DNA of 64,000 nucleotides, taken from the NCBI RefSeq assembly GCF_000688235.1, contig NZ_JHYO01000001.1:62001-126000 (forward strand), read 5' to 3'. Shown here one piece after another: positions 35,429 to 44,506 of this stretch (position 1 is its first letter; each line of letters begins with the position of its first letter). Made by a program: the position numbers and the translations under genes. Under the pieces are notes generated by a model that saw only the letters and a list, made by a program, of their open reading frames with translations, was not told where the DNA came from and made no database searches. This DNA comes from Terasakiella pusilla DSM 6293. Its GTDB lineage: Bacteria; Pseudomonadota; Alphaproteobacteria; Rhodospirillales; Terasakiellaceae.

Positions 35429-36151
35429 ATGGGTCGTGTAGCATTAGTGACTGGGGGAACGCGCGGCATTGGACGTGCAATTTCGGAACGTCTGAAAGAA
35501 GCGGGTTACACCGTTGCAGCCAACTATGGCGGCAATGACGAAGCTGCAAAAAAATTCACGGAAGAAACAGGTATTGCCGCATATAAATGTGACGTCAGTG
35601 ACTATGATGCCTGTCAAGCCATGCTGGCAAAAATCAAAGAAGATCTGGGCGCAGTCGAAGTGCTGGTCAACAACGCCGGGATCACCCGCGATGGCACCTT
35701 GCACCGCATGAGCGCGGAAAACTGGGAAGCGGTTATCGCAACCAACCTCAGCTCCTGCTTCAATCTGTGCCGTGGTGTGATTGACGACATGCGCGCCAAC
35801 AGCTTTGGCCGGATAGTCAACATCGGGTCCATCAACGGTCAGGCCGGCCAGTATGGTCAAGTCAACTATGCCGCCGCAAAATCCGGTATCCACGGCTTTA
35901 CAAAAGCCTTGGCACAGGAAGGCGCGGGCAAAGGTATCACGGTCAACGCCATTGCACCGGGCTATGTGGACACGGACATGGTCCGCGCTGTCCCGCCAGC
36001 CGTTCTGGAAAAAATCATTGCCAAAATCCCGATGGGTCGACTGGGTCGCGCGGACGATATCGCCCGTGGTGTTCTGTTCCTTGTGGCAGACGATGGCGAC
36101 TTCATCACAGGTGCAACCCTGTCCATCAACGGTGGTCAGCACATGTACTAA
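35429..36151 (+). CDS. phaB: Acetoacetyl-CoA reductase
   Basis: An NADPH-dependent short-chain dehydrogenase that reduces acetoacetyl-CoA to (R)-3-hydroxybutyryl-CoA, the PHB monomer. The 240-residue protein starts with VALVTGGTRGIGRAISERL (cofactor loop), then VLVNNAGITRDGTLHRM, NIGSINGQAGQYGQVNYAAAKSG (catalytic Ser, Tyr, Lys), and ends ATLSINGGQHMY, the PhaB hallmark. GGGAAG lies upstream of the ATG. With phaA, phaC and phaR it completes a PHB set within 5 kb. Confidence 0.96.
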   Translation: MGRVALVTGGTRGIGRAISERLKEAGYTVAANYGGNDEAAKKFTEETGIAAYKCDVSDYDACQAMLAKIKEDLGAVEVLVNNAGITRDGTLHRMSAENWEAVIATNLSSCFNLCRGVIDDMRANSFGRIVNIGSINGQAGQYGQVNYAAAKSGIHGFTKALAQEGAGKGITVNAIAPGYVDTDMVRAVPPAVLEKIIAKIPMGRLGRADDIARGVLFLVADDGDFITGATLSINGGQHMY

Positions 36152-36176
36152 GTTTTGTGCCCAGCGCAAAACTGGC

Positions 36177-36210
36177 AAAAGCCCTCGCCAATTTCGGCGG
36201 GGGCTTTTTC
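36177..36210 (+). terminator. Intrinsic terminator after phaB
   Basis: The stem AAAAGCCCtCGCC / GGCGgGGGCTTTTT has a short loop and five T, just after the phaB stop. Confidence 0.85.
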
Positions 36211-36347
36211 GTTCTGAGAGTCCGATCTTTTGCGGGGAGTAAGCCTCAATTGTGACGACAATCTAACCAACTTTGCCTTAATGGTGCCTAACTTAGATCG
36301 CATAAAGCGTTCAATGCGAATTATGTGGGTATGGGGCTCAAGGAACT

Positions 36348-37079
36348 ATGGCTTTTAACATCAATGCATTTGCAAACCCCAAACGGTTTATGTGGCTGAG
36401 TGCGCTGCTTCTGCCGTGGGTTGCGGTGATCACTGTCCTTGCCACAGCGGCAGGTCTTTATTTCGCGCTGTTTGACTCACCGGTTGACTATCAACAAGGT
36501 GAAACCGTGCGCATTATGTATATTCATGTCCCCGCCGCGACCATGTCGATTGCGATTTATGTCTCCATGGCGATTGCCTCGGCCATGGGACTGATCTGGA
36601 AACATCCGCTGTCCGACTTGGCCGCAAAATGCATGTCCCCCATCGGCGCGGCCTTTACGTTCCTTGCGCTTATCACAGGCTCCCTATGGGGCAAGCCCAT
36701 GTGGGGTACATGGTGGGTCTGGGATGCGCGCCTGACCTCCGAGCTTTTGCTGCTGTTTTTATATATGGGGCATATGGCGCTGCTCAACGCCTTTGACGAC
36801 CCCAGCCGCGGCACAAAATCTGCGGGCATTTTATGTATTGTCGGTGTTATCAACGTACCGATTATCAAGTTTTCCGTAGACTGGTGGAACACCCTGCACC
36901 AGCCCGCCAGCCTGATGAAATCGGGCGGTCCAGCCATTCACCCGGATATGCTCTTGCCGCTGGGGCTGATGTGGTTGTGTTTTATGGGCTACTTTGTACT
37001 GGTGCTGTTTATCCGCATGCGCAGCGAAATTATTGCCTCCAAAGTGCGCGCGTTGCGTCTGCGTCAGGTTCATGGGTAA
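36348..37079 (+). CDS. ccmC: Haem exporter protein CcmC
   Basis: A 243-residue inner-membrane protein of cytochrome c maturation system I. It delivers haem to CcmE. Six membrane helices are visible. The WWD signature WGTWWVWDARLTSELLLLF (~residues 121–139) and flanking histidines (YIHVPAATMS and the second near NTLHQPA) bind haem. It opens the ccmCDEFGHI run. The ABC partners ccmA and ccmB are not upstream, so they are encoded elsewhere. A terminator (36177–36210) separates it from phaB. Confidence 0.96.
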   Translation: MAFNINAFANPKRFMWLSALLLPWVAVITVLATAAGLYFALFDSPVDYQQGETVRIMYIHVPAATMSIAIYVSMAIASAMGLIWKHPLSDLAAKCMSPIGAAFTFLALITGSLWGKPMWGTWWVWDARLTSELLLLFLYMGHMALLNAFDDPSRGTKSAGILCIVGVINVPIIKFSVDWWNTLHQPASLMKSGGPAIHPDMLLPLGLMWLCFMGYFVLVLFIRMRSEIIASKVRALRLRQVHG

Positions 37080-37092
37080 GGGAGATTGATTG

Positions 37093-37263
37093 ATGGCTGA
37101 ATTTTTCGAAATGGGTGGGCATGGCGCCTACATCTGGCCCTGCTACGGCATTACCGCTCTGCTGCTGATTACACTGCTGGCAACCAGCGTGAAATCCCTA
37201 TCCAAAAGCAAGAAAGACCTGTTGGTGATGGAACAGCTTTCCCAAAAAGAGAGTAAAATCTGA
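37093..37263 (+). CDS. ccmD: Haem exporter accessory protein CcmD
   Basis: A 56-residue single-helix membrane protein that helps release holo-CcmE. The sequence AEFFEMGGHGAYIWPCYGIT followed by a hydrophobic helix and a basic tail is typical of CcmD, including the conserved G-x-Y-I-W-x-Y/C pattern. GGGAGATTG lies before the ATG. It is 13 bp after ccmC and its stop shares one base with the ccmE start (TGATG), implying coupled translation. Confidence 0.88.
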   Translation: MAEFFEMGGHGAYIWPCYGITALLLITLLATSVKSLSKSKKDLLVMEQLSQKESKI

Positions 37264-37766
37264 TGAAAAGAAAAACACGTCGTCTCTATATGGTTCTGGT
37301 CGGTCTCTGCGCGCTAGGTGCAGTGGCGGCTATCGTCCTCGCGGCTTTGGAAGATGATATTGTCTTTTTCTTCAGCCCCACCGAGATTATGGAAAAAGAT
37401 GTCATCCCCGCCGATCAACGCATCCGCATTGGCGGGCTGGTCGAATCAGGGTCCGTGACCAAAGCCGCAGATGGCGTCACCAACCTGTTTTCCGTAACCG
37501 ACATGGCAAATACCATTGAGGTCCAATACAAAGGCATTCTGCCTGACCTGTTTCGTGAAGGTCAGGGCGTGGTGACTGAAGGCTATTTTCAGGGCAAGAC
37601 CCTGCTCGCCGATGAAGTGCTGGCAAAACACGACGAAAACTACATGCCGCCGGAAGTTGCCGAAGCCCTGAAAAAATCCGGCAAATGGAAAGAAGGCGAA
37701 CCGATCAGCGAAGCGTTGAAAAACGGTCACGTCCCCGACGACGCCAAACCAGCGAAAGAGTATTGA
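37263..37766 (+). CDS. ccmE: Cytochrome c-type biogenesis haem chaperone CcmE
   Basis: A 167-residue membrane-anchored haem chaperone. An N-terminal helix (residues ~9–29) precedes a periplasmic OB-fold. The covalent haem motif HDENYMPPEV (the H-x3-Y form) is intact near residue 122, followed by a charged, flexible tail. It receives haem from CcmC and passes it to CcmF. Its ATG overlaps the ccmD stop, and ccmF starts one base after its stop. Confidence 0.97.
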   Translation: MKRKTRRLYMVLVGLCALGAVAAIVLAALEDDIVFFFSPTEIMEKDVIPADQRIRIGGLVESGSVTKAADGVTNLFSVTDMANTIEVQYKGILPDLFREGQGVVTEGYFQGKTLLADEVLAKHDENYMPPEVAEALKKSGKWKEGEPISEALKNGHVPDDAKPAKEY

Positions 37767-37767
37767 T

Positions 37768-39765
37768 ATGATTGTAGAAATAGGCCATTTCGCGCTTATT
37801 CTGTCCCTATTTGTGGCGATTGTACAAGGGGTCGTTCCACTCGGAGCCTCCGCCGTCAACAATCGCCGCTGGATGGGGATTGCCGGCCCTGCCTCCATCG
37901 CGCAATTCCTGTTATTATGTGTCGCGTTTGCCGCCCTGACCCACGCGTTTGTGACGTCTGACTTCTCCGTACTCAACGTGGCGAACAACTCCCACACAGA
38001 CAAGCCGATGCTGTATAAAGTCTCCGGCGTTTGGGGCAACCATGAAGGCTCCATGCTGCTGTGGGCCTTGATTTTGGCGACCTTTGGCTGCGCTGTCGAA
38101 GTTTTTGGCAAAAACCTGCCGGATGGGTTGAAAAACCGCACATTGGCGGTGCAGGCCCTGATCTCTGTCGGCTTTTTGCTGTTTATCCTTTTGACCTCCA
38201 ACCCGTTTGAGCGTCTGATTAACGTGCCGATGAACGGTCAAAGCCTGAACCCGCTGTTGCAGGATCCGGGCCTTGCCTTCCATCCACCGTTTTTGTACCT
38301 CGGCTATGTGGGTTTCTCCATTGCCTATAGTTTCGCCATCGCCGCCCTGATCGAAGGCCGTGTGGATGAAAGCTGGGCCCGTTGGGTGCGCCCATGGACA
38401 TTGGCGGCTTGGGTCTTCCTGACCATCGGGATCGCGCTTGGGTCATGGTGGGCCTACTATGAGCTCGGCTGGGGCGGCTGGTGGTTCTGGGATCCGGTTG
38501 AAAACGCGTCCTTCATGCCATGGCTTGCCGGTACAGCTCTCCTGCACTCCGCCATTGTTGTGGAAAAACGCGGGGCTTTGAAAAACTGGACCATCTTCCT
38601 CGCCATCATCACCTTTGGTTTGTCCTTGATGGGGACTTTCTTGGTGCGCTCCGGTGTGCTGACCTCCGTGCACGCCTTTGCAACCGACCCGGAACGCGGG
38701 ATTTTCATTCTGATCCTGCTCTGTATCGCGATCGGTGGTTCCTTCGCCCTCTATGCGGTGCGCGGGCCAAGCCTGTCTGGTGGCGGGTTGTTTAAGCCGA
38801 TTTCACGGGAAGGCTCCCTGCTGTTCAACAACTGGATTCTAACGACTGCAACCGGTGTTGTTCTCCTCGGGACGCTCTATCCCTTATTCATCGATGCGAT
38901 TGATGCGGGCAAAGTCTCTGTGGGGGCGCCGTTCTATAACCGTGTGTTCATTCCCATCATGACGCCGTTGGTCATTTTAATGGCCTTGGGTCCGTTAATG
39001 TCGTGGAAGCGCACCGACGCAAAAGCAGTCCTATCACGCCTGTATCTGGTTTACGGCGCGACCCTGGCGGCGGTTGTTCTAACCTACATCCTCAAAGGTG
39101 AGGACGGTTGGGGCGGCTACCTTGGCATGGGGCTTGCGACGTGGCTTGCAACCGGTGTGCTGTGGGATATCGCTGAACGCGTCAAGCTGGGCCGTACCTC
39201 CTTTGGGGAAAGCCTCAAGCGTCTAAAACGTCAACCGCGCGCCACATGGGGCATGACCATTGCCCATTTGGGGCTGGCGGTGACCATTGCGGGCATGACC
39301 GGTGCGGGCAACTGGAAGGTTGAACAAATTCAGGTCATGAATTTTGGCGACCAACTGGAAGTCGCGGGCTTTACCTACACCTTTGACCATGTACGTGATG
39401 TGCGCGGGCCAAACTATAACGCCCTTGAAGGCACCTTCACGGTCGAAAAGGACGGTAAGTTCATCACCACCCTTCATTCTGAAAACCGCACCTATGACAC
39501 GGGCGGCATGCCGACAACCGAAGCCGGGATTTACACCATGTTCTTGGGCGATCTTTATGCGGTGATCGGGGATAAATCCGGCGATGGCTATGTCACCCGT
39601 CTGTATTGGAACCCGCTTGTCGCGTGGCTCTGGGGCGGTAGCCTGATGCTCGCCTTTGGGGGATTGGTCAGCCTGACCGACCGCCGTCACCGCGTGGGTG
39701 CCCCGAAACGGGCCAAGACCAATCGCGCTGCAAATAACACCGCTGCAGAAGGAGCAAAAGCATGA
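37768..39765 (+). CDS. ccmF: Haem lyase CcmF
   Basis: A 665-residue polytopic protein that attaches haem to apocytochrome c. It has the WWD domain WAYYELGWGGWWFWDPVENA (~residues 229–248) and the nearby SFMPWL, plus the upstream GVWGNHEGSMLLW with a conserved His. More than ten membrane helices and a periplasmic domain near the C-terminus are visible. Length is normal. Its stop overlaps the ccmG ATG (ATGA). Confidence 0.97.
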   Translation: MIVEIGHFALILSLFVAIVQGVVPLGASAVNNRRWMGIAGPASIAQFLLLCVAFAALTHAFVTSDFSVLNVANNSHTDKPMLYKVSGVWGNHEGSMLLWALILATFGCAVEVFGKNLPDGLKNRTLAVQALISVGFLLFILLTSNPFERLINVPMNGQSLNPLLQDPGLAFHPPFLYLGYVGFSIAYSFAIAALIEGRVDESWARWVRPWTLAAWVFLTIGIALGSWWAYYELGWGGWWFWDPVENASFMPWLAGTALLHSAIVVEKRGALKNWTIFLAIITFGLSLMGTFLVRSGVLTSVHAFATDPERGIFILILLCIAIGGSFALYAVRGPSLSGGGLFKPISREGSLLFNNWILTTATGVVLLGTLYPLFIDAIDAGKVSVGAPFYNRVFIPIMTPLVILMALGPLMSWKRTDAKAVLSRLYLVYGATLAAVVLTYILKGEDGWGGYLGMGLATWLATGVLWDIAERVKLGRTSFGESLKRLKRQPRATWGMTIAHLGLAVTIAGMTGAGNWKVEQIQVMNFGDQLEVAGFTYTFDHVRDVRGPNYNALEGTFTVEKDGKFITTLHSENRTYDTGGMPTTEAGIYTMFLGDLYAVIGDKSGDGYVTRLYWNPLVAWLWGGSLMLAFGGLVSLTDRRHRVGAPKRAKTNRAANNTAAEGAKA

Positions 39766-40304
39766 GTTCGCGTCTTTTCTTTTTCATCCCTCTGGTGTTA
39801 TTCGGCGTGCTGGTCATTTACTTTGCCGTCGGCCTGACCAAAGACCCCTCAAAACTTGATACCAAGGTGTTGCTCAACCAGCCGATGGGGGAATTCAAAC
39901 TCATCCCCGTTAAAGGCCGCACAGAGGGTTTAACGTCTGAAGATGTGAAGGGCGAAGTCTCGCTGGTCAACTTCTTCGGGTCATGGTGTGTCGCCTGTTT
40001 GCAGGAACACCCCTTCTTCATGAAGCTGGCGGAAAAAAATGTGATCCCGCTGTATGGCGTTGATTGGGACGAGAAAAACCCCAATGACGTTGTGCGTTGG
40101 CTCGCCCGTCATGGCGACCCTTACACCAAAATCGGGGTGGATGTGACCGGCGAAACCATTATCGACTGGGGCATCACCGGCGCACCGGAAACCTTTGTGG
40201 TCGATAAAGAAGGCCTCATTCGCTACAAGCATTTGGGCCCTATTACCCAACGCTCTTGGAACGAAACGCTCTGGCCGCTGATTCAGGAGCTGCGCAAACA
40301 ATGA
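39762..40304 (+). CDS. ccmG: Thiol:disulfide interchange protein CcmG/DsbE
   Basis: A 180-residue membrane-anchored thioredoxin-like protein that keeps apocytochrome haem-binding cysteines reduced. An N-terminal helix (residues ~4–24) is followed by a thioredoxin fold with the active site FFGSWCVACLQEHPF (WCVAC, ~residues 72–76) and GITGAPETFVVDKEGLIRY containing the cis-Pro. It overlaps ccmF upstream and ccmH downstream by four bases each. Confidence 0.96.
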   Translation: MSSRLFFFIPLVLFGVLVIYFAVGLTKDPSKLDTKVLLNQPMGEFKLIPVKGRTEGLTSEDVKGEVSLVNFFGSWCVACLQEHPFFMKLAEKNVIPLYGVDWDEKNPNDVVRWLARHGDPYTKIGVDVTGETIIDWGITGAPETFVVDKEGLIRYKHLGPITQRSWNETLWPLIQELRKQ

Positions 40305-40783
40305 AAAAGTTCATGATTGTTTTAGCGGCTCTGGTCGCCCTAAGCGCCCCTGCCCTTGCGGTAGAACCTGATGAAGTGCTGGATGATCCCATCCTTGAAC
40401 AACGCGCGCGGGAAGTCTCCAAAGATTTGCGCTGTGTCGTCTGTCAAAACCAGTCCATCGACGATTCGGACTCCGGCATTGCCAAAAAAATGCGCGTCCT
40501 TGTACGTGATCGCATCAGTCAGGGCGACAGTAATCAGGAAGTTAAAGACTATCTGGTGTCGCGTTACGGTGATTTTGTCCTCTTAAAACCGCCGGTCAAA
40601 GCCAAGACCCTGATCCTGTGGTTCGGGCCAGCGGTTATGGTGGTCATCGGCCTGATCGGGATCATTTTTTACTACCGCCGCCGTGCGAAAGAAAAACCGG
40701 AGAATGCCGGGGCGAAACCCTTAAGCCCACAAGAAAAAGCCCGCCTTGAAGCCTTGTTGAAAGAAGAAGGAAATCAATCATGA
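40301..40783 (+). CDS. ccmH: Cytochrome c-type biogenesis protein CcmH
   Basis: A 160-residue protein with a cleavable signal peptide (MKKFMIVLAALVALSAPALA), a periplasmic three-helix domain with LRCVVCQNQSIDDSDS (the LRCxxCQNQ motif), and a C-terminal membrane helix. It handles disulfide exchange with apocytochrome c. Start 40301 is preferred, giving a four-base overlap with ccmG and a proper signal; a longer frame to 40256 lies inside ccmG. It overlaps ccmI by four bases. Confidence 0.95.
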   Translation: MKKFMIVLAALVALSAPALAVEPDEVLDDPILEQRAREVSKDLRCVVCQNQSIDDSDSGIAKKMRVLVRDRISQGDSNQEVKDYLVSRYGDFVLLKPPVKAKTLILWFGPAVMVVIGLIGIIFYYRRRAKEKPENAGAKPLSPQEKARLEALLKEEGNQS

Positions 40784-41955
40784 CGTTTTGGATTGCCGCC
40801 GCCCTACTGAGCGCGCTGACCCTTTTTCTTTTAGCCGCCCCCTTATGGCGCAAAAGCCGGGAAGAAACGGATCGTGCGGATTATGACCTCAGCGTCTTTA
40901 AAGATCAGTTGAAAGAACTCGATCGCGATCTGGAACGCAACCTGATCAGCAAAGAAGAAGCAGAGACAGCCCGTCTGGAAATCCAGCGACGCTTGCTCGC
41001 TGCTGATGACAACCGCAAAAAGAAACAGTCTTTCACCGGCAAAATCGGGACGAAATCACTGATCTTTAGCTTTGTACTGGGGATCACGGTTATTGTCGGC
41101 AGTGTCTTGATATATGGCAAACTGGGGATGCCGGGCTACGGCGATGTGCCTTATGCCTCGCGTGACATTGAACGCGAACACCGCGAAGCCAGCGGCGCAA
41201 CAGACGGCATGCAAAAAGAGATTGCCGCCCTTAAAAAACGTCTGGAACAAGACGAAAAAGACGTGGATGCGTGGCTCCTGCTGGGTCGCACACTGCGCGC
41301 GGTTGGTCGCAATACCGAAGCCGTGGACGCGTTTGCCGGTGCTGTTAAACATTCTGATCGTCATCCGGCTGTTCTGGCTGACTTTGCCGAAGCCAAAATC
41401 TACGCGGATGAAGGTAACGTTAAACAAGTGACGTTCGATGCCTTGGTCGAAGCCCTGAAAAGCGACCCCATGCAGATGAAAGCGCGTTTCTATCTGGGCT
41501 ACGCCAAAGCCCGCGTCGAAGATTATGAAGGCGCAATGCAGGACTGGACAGATCTGATCGCCATGGCGCCACCGCGCGCACCTTGGCTCGCACAGGTCAA
41601 AGAACAGTTGGTCGCCGCCGGTAAGGCCAGTGGCATCGACCCGCAAACCATAGAACCAAGCCCGCTTGCTAAAAACATTCGCAAACAACTGGCATTGGAA
41701 TGGGAAGGCGAAGAAGAACAGCAGGCCCAACCGGGCCCAACCCGCGAACAGATGCAACAAGCCCAGCAAATGACGAATGAAGAACGCACAGAAATGATCC
41801 GTGGCATGGTGCAGCGTCTGGCAGACCGCCTTGAGGAAGAACCCGATGACATTGAAGGCTGGAAACGCCTTGCCAATGCCTATCAGGTCCTTGGGGAAAA
41901 GGACAAGGCCATCGAGGCCCGAAACAAGGTCCAGGAACTGCAAAGCAAAAACTAA
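40780..41955 (+). CDS. ccmI: Cytochrome c-type biogenesis protein CcmI
   Basis: A 391-residue apocytochrome chaperone. Two membrane helices (~residues 2–22 and ~90–109) flank a cytoplasmic leucine-zipper-like segment (DQLKELDRDLERNLISKEEA). TPR repeats follow in the periplasmic part, e.g. VDAWLLLGRTLRAVGRNTEA and DIEGWKRLANAYQVLGEKDK. It binds the C-terminal helix of apocytochrome c. It is the last gene of the cluster and is followed by a strong terminator. Confidence 0.94.
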   Translation: MTFWIAAALLSALTLFLLAAPLWRKSREETDRADYDLSVFKDQLKELDRDLERNLISKEEAETARLEIQRRLLAADDNRKKKQSFTGKIGTKSLIFSFVLGITVIVGSVLIYGKLGMPGYGDVPYASRDIEREHREASGATDGMQKEIAALKKRLEQDEKDVDAWLLLGRTLRAVGRNTEAVDAFAGAVKHSDRHPAVLADFAEAKIYADEGNVKQVTFDALVEALKSDPMQMKARFYLGYAKARVEDYEGAMQDWTDLIAMAPPRAPWLAQVKEQLVAAGKASGIDPQTIEPSPLAKNIRKQLALEWEGEEEQQAQPGPTREQMQQAQQMTNEERTEMIRGMVQRLADRLEEEPDDIEGWKRLANAYQVLGEKDKAIEARNKVQELQSKN

Positions 41956-41958
41956 AAG

Positions 41959-41996
41959 AAAACCCTTTCATACCAACCGTATGAAAGGGTTTTTTC
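41959..41996. terminator. Bidirectional intrinsic terminator between ccmI and cobW
   Basis: A perfect 15-bp stem (AAAACCCTTTCATAC / GTATGAAAGGGTTTT) with a 5-base loop, followed by a T-run on the plus strand. It can serve both convergent genes. Confidence 0.9.
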
Positions 41997-42017
41997 TTTC
42001 AGGGTGAGGGGCGATAC

Positions 42018-43094
42018 TTACGCCGCAAGCGCCTTTTCAATGGCGGCACGATCAAGGCCGTGTTTACCAATGATGACCAGCTGGGAGTTGCGGGTTTCAT
42101 CCGCCGTCCACGGGCGATCAAAATAACGTTGGAAACGCGGGCCAACCCCTTGCACCACATGACGCATCGGCTTGCCCGGAATATCCAAAAACCCTTTAAC
42201 GCGCAGAATGTCATGGGCATTCACCACGTCCAGCAAGCGCGCTTCCAACCCATCCGGGTCAGCGATAGGGCCGAGGGTGACGCAGAAGCTCTCAAATTCA
42301 TCGTGGCTGTGATCATGATGATGATCGTGGTCATCGTCGTGATCATGATCGTCATCGTGATGATGTTCATGATGGGAATGACGTGCGTCCAGATCATCTT
42401 CAGCCGCCGCGTCCAGCCCCAACAGAATCGCCGGATCAACACGCCCGAAGTCAGTTTTGATAAACTTCACATGGTCGCGTACCTTGGCGGCCAATTCAGC
42501 ATTGATCTCTTCCAGACGTTCCGGGCTCACCAGATCGGATTTGTTCAGCAACACCATATCCGCGCACAGAAGCTGGTCTTCAAACACATCTTCCAGCGGG
42601 TTATCATGATCCAGGTTTTCATCCGATTCGCGCATTTTTTGCACCATGGCTTCGTCATCGGCAAAACGGCCCATATCGACCGCGTGGGTGTCAATAACAG
42701 CGACCACACCATCAACGGTAACGCGGGTTTTGATCTCCGGCCAATTAAAGGCTTTGACCAACGGTTTGGGCAAGGCCAGACCGGAGGTTTCAATCACGAT
42801 ATGGTCCGGCGGGGTTTCACGTTCCAGCAATGCTTCCATCGTTGGCAAAAATTCATCCGCCACAGTGCAGCAGATGCAGCCGTTTGCCAGTTCAATAACG
42901 TTATCATCGCCGTTTTCGTCTTCGCAGCCTTCAATGCCGCACCCTTTGACCATTTCGCGGTCAACACCAAGATCACCAAATTCGTTGATGATGAGAGCAA
43001 TGCGTTTGCCACCTGCATTTTCAAGCATATGACGCACGAGGGTCGTTTTACCGGCACCAAGGAAACCGGTGATCACTGTCGCTGGAATTTTCAT
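42018..43094 (-). CDS. cobW: CobW-family GTPase/metallochaperone
   Basis: A 358-residue G3E-family GTPase, probably a cobalt chaperone for cobalamin synthesis. Visible motifs are ITGFLGAGKTTLVRHML (Walker A, residues ~8–24), LANGCICCTVADEF (the metal-binding CxCC), ETSGLALP and LNKSDLV (NKxD). A His/Asp-rich loop of about 30 residues (~240–272, HHEHHHDDDHDHDDDHDHHH) probably binds metal. The C-terminal CobW_C domain ends VIIGKHGLDRAAI. It lies eight bp downstream of cobP in a pdxY–cobP–cobW run. A zinc chaperone (ZNG1-like) role is an alternative; proximity to cobP favours B12. Confidence 0.92.
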   Translation of the reverse strand: MKIPATVITGFLGAGKTTLVRHMLENAGGKRIALIINEFGDLGVDREMVKGCGIEGCEDENGDDNVIELANGCICCTVADEFLPTMEALLERETPPDHIVIETSGLALPKPLVKAFNWPEIKTRVTVDGVVAVIDTHAVDMGRFADDEAMVQKMRESDENLDHDNPLEDVFEDQLLCADMVLLNKSDLVSPERLEEINAELAAKVRDHVKFIKTDFGRVDPAILLGLDAAAEDDLDARHSHHEHHHDDDHDHDDDHDHHHDHSHDEFESFCVTLGPIADPDGLEARLLDVVNAHDILRVKGFLDIPGKPMRHVVQGVGPRFQRYFDRPWTADETRNSQLVIIGKHGLDRAAIEKALAA

Positions 43095-43102
43095 GTTATC
43101 TC

Positions 43103-43597
43103 TTACTCTTTAAGGGTGAGGGGAAGTCCTGCCGCTATAAATAGCACACGATCGGCGGCTTGCGCCACTGCCTGATTAAGCCGGCCGGCCTGATCGCGAA
43201 ACTTTCGGGCCAAGGCATTTTCAGGCACGATCCCTAAGCCGACTTCGTTGGATACAAGCACGATATCCTGCTTTGCTGCAACCAATGCTGCGCACAATTT
43301 GTTTGTTTCCAAAGAGATATCACACTCTTCTTCCATCAGGTTAAACAGCCAGAGCGTCAAACAATCCACCAACATCGGCCCTTGGCTGGATTGAATGAGA
43401 TCGCTGATGTGAACCGGTTCTTCTATCGTCGTCCAAAGATGATTGCGCCTGTCTTTGTGAATTTGGACACGTTCCGCCATTTCCGCATCCCACACCCGTG
43501 AAGTGGCAAGGTAGGTGCCACCCCCCAACCCCTCGATTATTTTTTCCGCATGGGCCGATTTCCCCGATCGCGCACCGCCAAGGACAAGTGTAATCAT
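43103..43597 (-). CDS. cobP: Adenosylcobinamide kinase / adenosylcobinamide-phosphate guanylyltransferase
   Basis: A 164-residue bifunctional enzyme (CobP/CobU) of the lower-ligand stage of cobalamin synthesis. It phosphorylates adenosylcobinamide and attaches GMP. The P-loop GGARSGKS lies at residues 7–14. The guanylylation-region His is in VQIHKDRRNHLWTTIEEP. LVDCLTLWLFNLM and LVSNEVGLGIVPENALARKFRD are family signatures. Its start abuts the pdxY stop, and cobW follows after eight bases. Other cob genes are not in this window. Confidence 0.95.
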   Translation of the reverse strand: MITLVLGGARSGKSAHAEKIIEGLGGGTYLATSRVWDAEMAERVQIHKDRRNHLWTTIEEPVHISDLIQSSQGPMLVDCLTLWLFNLMEEECDISLETNKLCAALVAAKQDIVLVSNEVGLGIVPENALARKFRDQAGRLNQAVAQAADRVLFIAAGLPLTLKE

Positions 43598-44449
43598 CTA
43601 GCCGATCCTTACCGCATCAAAATAATAACTCGGGCTGAGATACTCAGCTTGCGCATCGATCAAGCGCAACTCGTCACTGTCATGGCGCGCAGTATCATCA
43701 ATGATACTGTAGAGGGTCGAGGTCGCCAGCATCAGCGCTTCTTCCGGCTTTTCCCCCCGCAATGTATGGGCCAAAAACAAGGCCGCCAAGGTATCGCCGG
43801 TCCCTTTGGCGCGAATCGGGATTTGCGGGACCGTGACACGCCACGCCCCCTCATCAGACACAACCACGTTAGACAAAGTCATACGGTTGCCTTTTCGCCC
43901 CTTCAGAGCCGTAATCAAAATCGTCTTTGGCCCACGCGACCGGAGCTGATCAGCCGCAAAAAGGGTATCTGTCAGCGACTCTTGCGCACGACCCGTCAGA
44001 TATTCCAGTTCAAACATATTGGGGGCCAAAATATCGGCATGGGAAATCAACTTATCGCGCACGAATTCCGCAATTTTGCTCTTCACGTAAATTTGGCGCG
44101 TAATATCACCGAATACGGGCGTACACATATACAGTGTATCAGGATTGATCCCCTTGATCCGTTCCACCGATTCGATGACGAATTCGCCAGTCTCAACGGA
44201 GCCGAGATAGCCAGACAGAACCGCATCGCAATGGGCGAAATGATCCAGTTGGTCAATCCCATCGACCATGCCGCGCATCGTCTTGACAGGCACGGTCGCG
44301 CCATCGTGGGACGCGTAGCCCGGATGGTTGGAAAAAAGCACAGTAGGCACCGCCCAGACTTCGAATCCAAGGCGTTGCATCGGAAAAACAGCAGCTGAAT
44401 TACCCACATGGCCAACAGCTACAGTAGATTGAATCGATAGAATACTCAT
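43598..44449 (-). CDS. pdxY: Pyridoxal kinase
   Basis: A 283-residue ribokinase-family kinase that makes PLP from pyridoxal in the salvage pathway. The start MSILSIQSTVAVGHVGNSAA at 44449 is the standard PdxY/PdxK N-terminus; the frame is open another 32 codons but those do not match the family. GYLGSVETGEF and the C-terminal KGTGDTLAALFLAH motif (anion hole and catalytic Asp) are present. It is the first gene of pdxY–cobP–cobW and is divergent from the CitE-like gene. A near-palindrome lies in the shared 109-bp region. Confidence 0.93.
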   Translation of the reverse strand: MSILSIQSTVAVGHVGNSAAVFPMQRLGFEVWAVPTVLFSNHPGYASHDGATVPVKTMRGMVDGIDQLDHFAHCDAVLSGYLGSVETGEFVIESVERIKGINPDTLYMCTPVFGDITRQIYVKSKIAEFVRDKLISHADILAPNMFELEYLTGRAQESLTDTLFAADQLRSRGPKTILITALKGRKGNRMTLSNVVVSDEGAWRVTVPQIPIRAKGTGDTLAALFLAHTLRGEKPEEALMLATSTLYSIIDDTARHDSDELRLIDAQAEYLSPSYYFDAVRIG

Positions 44450-44506
44450 AGGTTTTGTTATACCCCATGATCTGCCCTTGCCAATGAGAAACTTTTGTTT
44501 ATATTT

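Noticed and set aside
42297-42380. Tandem repeat in cobW as a possible microsatellite or CRISPR-like element
   Set aside because: The repetition comes from His/Asp codons in the metal-binding loop; no spacers or long direct repeats exist.
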